From NCBI RefSeq assembly GCF_000585375.1, contig NZ_KK073874.1, positions 2,294,001-2,358,000 of the forward strand: a stretch of DNA of 64,000 bases. Reading direction: 5' to 3'. The DNA is from Cryptosporangium arvum DSM 44712 (GTDB lineage: Bacteria; Actinomycetota; Actinomycetes; Mycobacteriales; Cryptosporangiaceae). Positions 57,854 to 64,000 of the stretch are shown here, piece after piece. Position 1 is the stretch's first letter; each line of letters opens with the position of its first letter. The notes beneath the pieces were generated by a model, which did not search any database, was not told the origin of the DNA, and worked only from the letters and a program-made list of their open reading frames with translations. The position numbers and the translations under genes are program-made.

Positions 57854-59199
57854 CGGCATCGATCGCCGGTGGCGCGCCCGACGGGGCGCGCCACCATCCG
57901 GCCGCGAACCTGCGGACGCGGGTCCCGAAACACGAGGGCCGCGGACCGCACCGGGAGGTGCCGCCCGAGACCACCTGGTCGCGGGTCGAGCCCCACCTGC
58001 GCCGCGCCGGGGTGACCCGGCTGGCCGACGTCACCGGCCTCGACCGGGTCGGCCTCCCGGTCTACACCGCGGTGGTGCCCCGTTCGAACGACACCATCTC
58101 GGTGTACGCGGGCAAGGGCCCGACGCGGCTGTCCGCGAAGGTCTCCGCGGTCATGGAGGCGATGGAGCGCTTCGCCGCGTGGCTCCCGGTGCGCCCGGCG
58201 GTCGTGGCGTCCTACGCCGAGCTCGACGCCGCCGGCCGGGTGGCGGTCGATCCGCGGTCGGTGTGCGTGGAGACGACCGCGAGCTACCGACCGGACGGCC
58301 CGTTGTCCTGGGTCACCGGCTGGGACCTGCTGGCCGGCGAGCCCGTGCTCGTGCCGCAGGATGCCGCGGTCTACCAGCGGCGTCTGCACGAGCCGCCGAC
58401 CTACCGCATCGCCACGACCAACGGCCTGGCCTCGGGCAACAGCATCGAGGAAGCCGTCTGCCACGCGCTCTGCGAGGTGATCGAGCGGGACGCGCTGACG
58501 CTCGCCGACCTGGTCAGCGGCCGGCTGGTGCAGCTCGCCGGGCGGCGCGGCCTGGACGCCACGGCGCTCGAGGAGCGTCACCCGGTGGTCGGCACCGACT
58601 CGCTCACCGGGCGCGCCGCCGAGGTCGTCGCCGCCTACGAGCGGGCCGCGCTCCGCGTCCGGCTGATCGAGATCACCAGCGACCTGCGCGTGCCCACCTA
58701 CGTGGCGACCACCGAGGAGGACCTGGGGCCCGGCACGTCGCGGTGCCACTCGGGGTGGGGAACCCACCCGGACGCGGAGGTCGCGATCGTCCGGGCGCTC
58801 ACCGAGTGCGCGCAGAGCCGGGCGGTCGACGTCCAGGCGATGCGTGAGGACATCAGCGCGCCGGGGGAGGAGGTCTCCCGCTACGAGCGCCACACCCGCC
58901 GGGCCCAGGTGGTCCGGCGCGACGACTGGGTGCGCCGGACCACCGAACCGGTCTCCGCCGCCGCCCGGCCGTCGTATCCGAGCGGCGACGTCGCCGAGGA
59001 CATCCGGCTGATGCTCGGCCGCCTGCGCGACGCGGGGCTGCCCCGGGTCGTCGTCGTGGACCTGTCGCCGCCGGAGATCCCGGTGAGCGTGGTGCGTGTG
59101 CTGGTGCCCGGCCTCGAGTCGTGGGCGGTCGACCATTCGAAGGTCGGCGCGCGTGCCGCCGCGGTGTGGAACGCCGGGCTCGCCGAGGTGACGTCGTGA
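57850..59199 (+). CDS. YcaO-domain ATP-dependent modification enzyme
   Basis: 449 residues from TTG 57850, overlapping the precursor stop. The YcaO ATP/Mg site is visible: SAKVSAVMEAMERFAAW (Glu103, Glu106), ASGNSIEEAVCHALCEVIERDA (195-215) with Glu201, Glu209, Glu212 and Asp214, and TECAQSRA near 318. The C-terminus lacks the PxPxP of azoline-forming YcaO proteins. With TfuA next door the expected reaction is ATP-dependent backbone thioamide formation on the precursor; alternatives are azoline or amidine formation. Confidence 0.92.
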   Translation: MTASIAGGAPDGARHHPAANLRTRVPKHEGRGPHREVPPETTWSRVEPHLRRAGVTRLADVTGLDRVGLPVYTAVVPRSNDTISVYAGKGPTRLSAKVSAVMEAMERFAAWLPVRPAVVASYAELDAAGRVAVDPRSVCVETTASYRPDGPLSWVTGWDLLAGEPVLVPQDAAVYQRRLHEPPTYRIATTNGLASGNSIEEAVCHALCEVIERDALTLADLVSGRLVQLAGRRGLDATALEERHPVVGTDSLTGRAAEVVAAYERAALRVRLIEITSDLRVPTYVATTEEDLGPGTSRCHSGWGTHPDAEVAIVRALTECAQSRAVDVQAMREDISAPGEEVSRYERHTRRAQVVRRDDWVRRTTEPVSAAARPSYPSGDVAEDIRLMLGRLRDAGLPRVVVVDLSPPEIPVSVVRVLVPGLESWAVDHSKVGARAAAVWNAGLAEVTS

Positions 59200-59858
59200 G
59201 CGCGGTGGTGTTCCTCGGCCCGAGCGTCGACCGGCCCACCGCGGCGGGGGTGTGGGACGTCGAGTTCCGTCCGCCGATCGCCCGCGGTGACGTCGACGCG
59301 GTGCTCGCGCGTCCGGAGCCACCGGCCGCGATCGGGATCGTCGACGGGCGCTTCCTCTCCGCGTTCAGCATCTCGCCGAAGGAGGTGCTGCGCGCGCTCG
59401 ACGCCGGTGTCGCGGTCTACGGCGCCTCCAGCATGGGTGCGCTCCGCGCGGCCGAGTGCGCTCCGTACGGGATGATCGGGGTCGGCGCGATCTACGCCGA
59501 GTACGCGTCCGGACGCCTGGACGCCGACGACGAGGTCGCGCTCACCTACGATCCGGACAGCGGTCGGGCCCTGTCCGAGCCGCTCGTCAACTGGCGGCTC
59601 GCGCTCGCGCCGGCGGTCACGTCCGGCCGGGTGGACGCGGAGCTCGCCGCGCGGTTCCTCGCGACGGCGAAGGCACTGTACTTCCCCGAGCGGACGCTCC
59701 CGGCGGTGCTGGCCCGGATGACCGGCGCCGACCCCACCGGGCTCGCGGCGCTCGCCCACTACTTGAAGACCGACGCTCCCGACGCCAAGCGCGACGACGC
59801 GCTCGCGCTGCTGCACCGGATGGCGGCGGACCTGGGTCAGGCGGCACGGGCCACGTAG
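59196..59858 (+). CDS. tfuA: TfuA-like protein
   Basis: 220 residues from GTG 59196, overlapping the YcaO stop by 4 bp. TfuA core: VVFLGPSVDRPTAAGVWDVEFRPPIARGDV, GIVDGRFLSAFSISPKEVLRALDAGVAVYGASSMGALRAAECAPYGMIGVG. TfuA partners YcaO, recruiting or delivering sulfur, in thioamide formation in archaeal methyl-CoM reductase and in thioamitide RiPPs. Co-translated with YcaO. It overlaps the convergent methyltransferase by 22 bp. Confidence 0.92.
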   Translation: MSAVVFLGPSVDRPTAAGVWDVEFRPPIARGDVDAVLARPEPPAAIGIVDGRFLSAFSISPKEVLRALDAGVAVYGASSMGALRAAECAPYGMIGVGAIYAEYASGRLDADDEVALTYDPDSGRALSEPLVNWRLALAPAVTSGRVDAELAARFLATAKALYFPERTLPAVLARMTGADPTGLAALAHYLKTDAPDAKRDDALALLHRMAADLGQAARAT

Positions 59859-60595
59859 ACGATCTTCACGTGCTCGTCCTCGCTGGCCGGAGCGACGAGC
59901 CGCGCGTCACGCCGCGACCAGCCGAGCGCGACCGCCAGCTCGAACCCGGCCCGGCGCAGCGCGTCCGCGATCTCGTCGCCGGAGTAGTAGCGCTCGTGGA
60001 CGACCGCCTCGGAACGCGTCCAGGCGGTGCCGTCGCGGACGAACCCGACGACGCGGAGCTGCGCCGGACCGTCGGTGCCGGCGTCCGCGGGGCGGCCGAG
60101 CAGCGTGAAGAACGAGTCGGGGTGCTCGACGACGATCGCACCGCCGAACAGCGCCCCGAACGTGCTCCGGCTGTTCGTGTCGATCACCAGCACGCCGCCG
60201 GGCCGCAGCCGCTCCCGGCTGCTGCGCAGCGCGGTGACCAGGTCGTCCGGGCCGAGCAGGTGGTTCGCGACGTCGTCGATCCAGGTGACGACGTCGAACT
60301 CGCCCAGCTCCGCGGGCAGCAGGCGCATGTCGGCGACGACGAACTCGACCGGCAGGTCCTTGGCCCTGGCAACGTCGATCATCTCCGGGGCGAGGTCGCA
60401 GCCGGTGACGTCGTAGCCCTGCTGCTGGAAGGCGGCGCTGCTCACACCGGTGCCGCAGCCGACGTCGAGCAGCCGGTTACCGCCGGTACCCCGGGCCTCG
60501 ATCTGCTCGGCGAGAGCCGCGGCCCACGCGTCGTAGTTGTCGCCCGCTTTCAGGACGTCGTAGAAGCGGGCCATCGCCGCGTAGTCGCTCGCCAC
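59837..60595 (-). CDS. class I SAM-dependent methyltransferase
   Basis: 252 residues from GTG 60595 (an internal ATG seven codons later is possible; neither has a clear ribosome site). Motif I LLDVGCGTGVSSAAF, acidic GCDLAPEMIDVAR, motif post-I VVADMRLLP and motif IV WIDDVANHLL. The C-terminal beta-rich part (RVVGFVRDGTAWTRSEAVVHERYYSGDEI) matches small-molecule methyltransferases. It is convergent with TfuA and may be a tailoring enzyme of the RiPP or unrelated. Confidence 0.9.
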   Translation of the reverse strand: MASDYAAMARFYDVLKAGDNYDAWAAALAEQIEARGTGGNRLLDVGCGTGVSSAAFQQQGYDVTGCDLAPEMIDVARAKDLPVEFVVADMRLLPAELGEFDVVTWIDDVANHLLGPDDLVTALRSSRERLRPGGVLVIDTNSRSTFGALFGGAIVVEHPDSFFTLLGRPADAGTDGPAQLRVVGFVRDGTAWTRSEAVVHERYYSGDEIADALRRAGFELAVALGWSRRDARLVAPASEDEHVKIVYVARAA

Positions 60596-60722
60596 CAGGA
60601 AAGTCTAGAGTGGACCGGGCCTTGGCCGGGCCTCAGCGCTGCGGTGGTCCTGCCGGGCCGGCGATCGAGCGCCACAGCCACTAGCCGAACGTCGGGGGGA
60701 CAAAAACTGCGGCCGCTCGCAG

Positions 60723-60878
60723 GTGTGGTGGCACGCGGTGGAGAGCACCCTGCGCGCGGAACTGGTCCCGCCCATGCGGGACGTCATTCTGCGGCTATCG
60801 TCACTGGGCGGACACGCCCCACTCGCCGGCGCAGGACGCGCCGGATGGCGGATCGTCGATGAGGTGCAGCGCGCGTGA
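60723..60878 (+). pseudogene. C-terminal remnant of an unidentified gene before GntR
   Basis: The frame reads VWWHAVESTLRAELVPPMRDVILRLSSLGG then HAPLAGAGRAGWRIVDEVQRA and stops at TGA 60876-60878, overlapping the GTG of the GntR frame. The coupling suggests a real operon remnant. I do not recognise the family; the 5' part is not found upstream. Confidence 0.4.
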
Positions 60879-61512
60879 GCAAGGCGGAGAGCGCGATGGC
60901 CGGCAAGGCGATGAAGTACGACGTCATCGCCCGGGATCTGTCCGCTCTGATCGACACCGAGAAGCCGGCGACAAGCTGCCCAGCGAGGTGGAACTAGCCG
61001 CCACCTACGGGGTGTCGGCCATGACCGTGCGGCGCGCCATCCAGATTCTCACCCAGAGCGGCCGCATCGAAGGCGACACCGTCCGCGCCTCCCCGAGCAG
61101 CAAGCTGCTGTCCGCGTCCCTCGGCTGGCCACCCCGGAGGAGTTGCGGGCCTTCGAACTGCCGGACGAGTCCTCCGTCCTGCACATACCGCGGGTGCGCT
61201 TCGGCGACGACGTCCCCCTGTGCGTCGAGCACGCCACGCTGCCCGCCGAACGATTCCCCGGGCTCCTCGGCCACGACCTGCTGGCCTCGCTCTACGGCAT
61301 CCTGCGCGTCAAGTACGGCGTCGAGGTCACCTGGACCCGCTCCGAGGTGGAGGCCGCCACGACCCCGCCGGACGCCGCACGACACCTGGGCATCAGCAGC
61401 CGCACCCTGCCCGCGCACCCGCGACCAGGACGGCGTCGTCATCGAACGCACCACCTCGCTGTACCGCGGAGACTTCTACACGCCGACGCTGGAAGCCGGA
61501 CAACGTCCCTGA
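60875..61512 (+). pseudogene. GntR/HutC-family regulator, multiply frameshifted
   Basis: The pieces in order are AMAGKAMKYDVIARDLSALIDTEKP (frame 1), GDKLPSEVELAATYGVSAMTVRRAIQILTQSGRI (frame 2, the GntR winged helix), TPEELRAFELPDESSVLHIPRVRFGDDVPLCVEHATLP (frame 3, the UTRA ligand domain) and DQDGVVIERTTSLYRGDFYTP (back to frame 2). Shifts fall near 60966, 61125 and 61420. The gene is dead. It and the upstream fragment interrupt the RiPP region and may derive from an integrative element (KorSA-like regulators are of this type), which is speculation. Confidence 0.85.
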
Positions 61513-61630
61513 CGCCGGCGAATCAACCCCAATGGTTTACATCTGTACCAATCAGTCCGAAGTAGATTGACAGCGAAATAACTCTCCTTTCAGGATGGTG
61601 GCGCTAGTTGCCGGACTCCACGGGGGAGCC

Positions 61631-62755
61631 ATGCAGCGTCCACGCATCAAGCCGGAGCATGCCGCGAACCGGATCTCCGACGGTCGGATCCGGCTCGGTG
61701 GTCACATCTACGGCGTCGCGGCCGAGGTGGACGACCCGAGCGGTGCGGTCTGGACCCTGCTGGAGAGCATGGACGGCCACCGTGACGTCGAGCAGATCGT
61801 CAGCCGGGTCCGGGCCGCGCACCCCACCGAGTCCGAGGAGTCGGTCCGGGCGGGACTCGGGACCTTCGTCGGATCCGGGTACGTGGAGGACCTCGGCGCG
61901 CCCGACCCGCCCGAGCTGACCGAGCTCGACAAGGATCGCTACTCCCGCAGCCGGGCCTATTTCCGCTGGCTGGACACCACTCCCCGGGTGCGTAGCTGGG
62001 AACCGCAGGTGGCGCTGAGCCGGGCCCGGATCACGCTGATCGGTCTGGGCGGTACCGGTGGCACGGCGGCCATGGCGCTGGCCGCCAGCGGAGTGGCCCA
62101 GCTCCGCTGCGTCGACCCGGACGTGGTGGAGCTGTCGAACCTCAACCGCCAGGTGCTCTACGGCGAGGCGGACATCGGCCGGCCCAAGGTGGAGGCGGCG
62201 GCCGACCGGCTCGCGCAGCTGAACTCGGCCGTCGACGTGGTCACGTTCCAGGAGCGCGTCACCGGCTCGGCCGACGTCGAGCGGCTCGTCGCGGACTGCG
62301 ACGTGCTGGTGCTCTCGGCCGATCGGCCGACGGCCCTGCGCCGGTGGACGAACCGAGCCTGCCTGGCCACCGGAACCCCCTGGGTGGATGCCGGCTACCA
62401 CGGTCCGATGGTGCAGGTGGGGCGTTACGTACCGGGCGTCGGCGCGTGTTGGGAGTGCATCCGAACCGTCGACAACGACCACTACCGCGAGATCGACGTC
62501 AACCTGCGGGATGCCGAACCGCGGAACGAGGCGGTGGCCGACGCGGTCGCTGCACCCACCGCGGGCATCTCCGGGTATCTCGCGGCCCATCACGCGATGG
62601 CGCTGATCACGGGCGTCCCCTCGCTCCCCGCCGGCCGGATCGACGCACTGAACCTGCTCGCGCCGGAGGCGACGTTCGTCCGGGACGATCCGCGGCGGCC
62701 GGACTGTCCCGCCTGCGGGACCACCGACGCCGCCCGGACCGGGACCGAAGGATGA
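61631..62755 (+). CDS. ThiF/E1-like adenylyltransferase with PqqD-like N-terminus
   Basis: 374 residues from ATG 61631 (GGGGGAG close upstream; ATG 61595 would add 12 residues). Residues 1-90 resemble a PqqD-like RiPP recognition element (RPRIKPEHAANRISDGRIRLGG, WTLLESMDGHRDVEQIVSRV). Residues 115-370 are a ThiF/MoeB/MccB-type E1 domain: nucleotide loop IGLGGTGG (137-144), DxxxxxNLNRQ (DVVELSNLNRQVLYG), and zinc Cys pairs CWEC and CPAC. It should adenylate a peptide carboxylate or amide. The A/T-rich 61513-61594 presumably carries its promoter. Co-translated with the protease gene. Confidence 0.88.
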   Translation: MQRPRIKPEHAANRISDGRIRLGGHIYGVAAEVDDPSGAVWTLLESMDGHRDVEQIVSRVRAAHPTESEESVRAGLGTFVGSGYVEDLGAPDPPELTELDKDRYSRSRAYFRWLDTTPRVRSWEPQVALSRARITLIGLGGTGGTAAMALAASGVAQLRCVDPDVVELSNLNRQVLYGEADIGRPKVEAAADRLAQLNSAVDVVTFQERVTGSADVERLVADCDVLVLSADRPTALRRWTNRACLATGTPWVDAGYHGPMVQVGRYVPGVGACWECIRTVDNDHYREIDVNLRDAEPRNEAVADAVAAPTAGISGYLAAHHAMALITGVPSLPAGRIDALNLLAPEATFVRDDPRRPDCPACGTTDAARTGTEG

Positions 62756-63990
62756 GCGCGCCGTCGGTGGTGAGCAGCGCGTCGCGAGTCCGGCTGCACA
62801 GCCTCCACCTGCGTGAGGACGACGGATCGTGGATCGTCGGGCGGGTCGAGACCGGTGACTTCATCGCGATCCCGCCGGTCGGACGCCGCGCGCTGACGCT
62901 TCTTCCGGACCACACGGTCGCCGAGGTCCAGACCCGCCTCCGCGACGAGACCGGCGACGAGGTGGACGTCGTCGATTTTGTGTCGTCGCTGGTCGAGATC
63001 GGGTTCGTCGCCGAGGTCGACGGCCACGACGTGGAGTCGGGCCCGGTGCCCCGGTCGATGCTCGCCCGGCTGCGTCCGGAGCACGTCCGGTGGCTGCTGC
63101 ACCCGGCGACGGCGCTGGCCTGCGCTTTCGTGGTCCTGGTCGCGCTGGCCGCACTCGCGTTCGATCCCGGTCTGGTACCCGAGCCGCACGACCTGCTCTG
63201 GAGCACCCTCGGCTTCGCGGTCCTGCTCGGCAACCTGGCCATCGTCTGGACGCTGATCCTGCTCCACGAACTCGCGCACCTGTTCGTCGCCCGCGCGGCC
63301 GGCGCACCCGGACGGATGAGCCTGGGAACCAGGTTGCAGTTCCTCGCGGCCCAGACCGACGTCAGCGGGGTGTGGGCCGCGCCGCGCCGGGCCCGCTTCA
63401 GCGTCTATCTGGCCGGCATCGTCACGAACCTGGTCGTCGCCGCGGTCGCCGTGCTGGTGCGCGCGGCCGGCGTCGGAGGTCGTCCCGGTGAGGTGCTCGC
63501 CGCGGTGGCGTTGCTGTCGCTCAGCCTGATCCCGGCCCAGTTCCTGGTGTTCATGCGCACCGACCTCTACTTCGTCCTCCAGGACGTCGCCGGGTGCGCG
63601 AACCTGTACGCCGACGGTTCCGCCTACGCCCGCTTCCTGGTCGGCCGGCTGGTACGCCGGAGGACCGCGGAGGACGACCCGAGCCGCCGGCTGTCCGGTC
63701 GGGAGCGCACCGCCGTCCGGTCGTACACCGTGGTGCTGGTGGTCGGCACGATCGCCTGCCTCGCCATCGAGGTCCTGGTGACGCTGCCGGTGGCGATCGC
63801 CCTCTTCACCGCGGCCGTCGATACGGCACTGACCGGAGGAACGGCCACCCAGCTCCTCGATGCAGGCGCGGTGGCCTTCACCACCGTCCTCTTTGTCGTC
63901 CTGTGGACCCGCGCCTGGTGGCGACAACACGGGTCCCAGGTCCGCCGAGGGATGAGCCGCGTCCGCGGCTCCGGCACCGGAGGGAGGTGA
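62752..63990 (+). CDS. M50-type membrane metalloprotease with PqqD-like N-terminus
   Basis: 412 residues from ATG 62752, overlapping the ThiF stop (ATGA). Residues about 10-92 are PqqD-like (LREDDGSWIVGRVETGDFIAIPPVGRRAL, VAEVQTRL). Then six or so membrane helices with the zinc motif HELAH (172-176) in LILLHELAHLFVARAAGAPG and the third-ligand region VFMRTDLYFVLQDVAG. M50/site-2-protease-like proteins with a recognition-element domain accompany RiPP loci, where they may cut leaders or assist export. Confidence 0.85.
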   Translation: MSAPSVVSSASRVRLHSLHLREDDGSWIVGRVETGDFIAIPPVGRRALTLLPDHTVAEVQTRLRDETGDEVDVVDFVSSLVEIGFVAEVDGHDVESGPVPRSMLARLRPEHVRWLLHPATALACAFVVLVALAALAFDPGLVPEPHDLLWSTLGFAVLLGNLAIVWTLILLHELAHLFVARAAGAPGRMSLGTRLQFLAAQTDVSGVWAAPRRARFSVYLAGIVTNLVVAAVAVLVRAAGVGGRPGEVLAAVALLSLSLIPAQFLVFMRTDLYFVLQDVAGCANLYADGSAYARFLVGRLVRRRTAEDDPSRRLSGRERTAVRSYTVVLVVGTIACLAIEVLVTLPVAIALFTAAVDTALTGGTATQLLDAGAVAFTTVLFVVLWTRAWWRQHGSQVRRGMSRVRGSGTGGR

Positions 63991-63996
63991 ACGGCC

Positions 63997-64000
63997 ATGA
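63997..64000 (+). CDS. start of a further gene in the ThiF/M50 operon
   Basis: ATG at 63997-63999 follows GGAGGGAGG (63979-63987) by 9 bases and lies 6 bp after the protease stop. Only the start codon is inside the window. Confidence 0.5.

Noticed and set aside
1-64000. CRISPR arrays, rRNA genes, intact insertion sequences
   Set aside because: No regularly spaced identical repeats, no rRNA-like blocks and no transposase motifs were seen on either strand.

Overview
This window looks like the chromosome of a high-GC, spore-forming actinomycete. The evidence is strong third-position G/C bias, many GTG starts, paired NarL-type two-component systems, ArsR/TetR/LacI regulators, an SsgA-family sporulation protein, a SigK/RskA-fasciclin locus and a STAND-TPR regulator. 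A sporangium-forming lineage such as Cryptosporangium would fit, but that is a guess. There is no rRNA, no CRISPR array and no intact transposase.

Positions 1-10 kb are catabolic. An OpuC-type ABC ATPase (cut by the window edge) is divergent from a histidine-ammonia-lyase homologue with a degenerate MIO triad. RpiR and LacI regulators, an amidohydrolase plus cupin thiol-dioxygenase pair behind two perfect LacI-type palindromes, secreted esterases, a phosphodiesterase and an azoreductase follow. Positions 10-29 kb hold regulators with neighbouring targets (ArsR-SRPBCC, TetR-alcohol dehydrogenase, LacI), two NarL-type histidine kinase/response-regulator pairs, a PLP decarboxylase plus 2-hydroxyacid dehydrogenase pair, and a frameshifted beta-lactamase-like serine hydrolase.

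Positions 29.8-36.5 kb form an accessory segment bracketed by tRNA genes. It contains a degenerate tRNA-Met-like element, a secreted peptidoglycan-binding protein, a 1300-residue TPR-CHAT putative protease, and facing it a 51-residue acidic protein plus a small membrane protein. Next come tRNA-Gly, -Cys and -Val(GAC), an SsgA-like gene, a PGPGW membrane protein and tRNA-Val(CAC). Positions 39-48 kb resemble the mycobacterial SigK locus: anti-sigma factor RskA (its sigma gene reduced to about 37 codons), two near-identical fasciclin lipoproteins, a DUF4331 protein, a TPR protein with a NicO-type metal exporter, and a membrane-anchored sulfite-oxidase-like molybdoenzyme.

Positions 48.8-55.3 kb begin with a deletion scar where two gene remnants abut. 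An ArsR/MFS pair and a STAND (NB-ARC)-TPR regulator follow. Divergent from the regulator are three tandem 7-codon micro-ORFs, each with a strong Shine-Dalgarno, then a stem-loop and an MFS exporter. This is the most unusual structure I found. Positions 55.5-64 kb hold a TetR/flavin monooxygenase pair and a RiPP locus: a 49-residue precursor, YcaO, TfuA and a methyltransferase. After decayed GntR sequence come a ThiF-like E1 enzyme and an M50-type membrane protease, both with PqqD-like N-terminal regions, and the start of a further gene.
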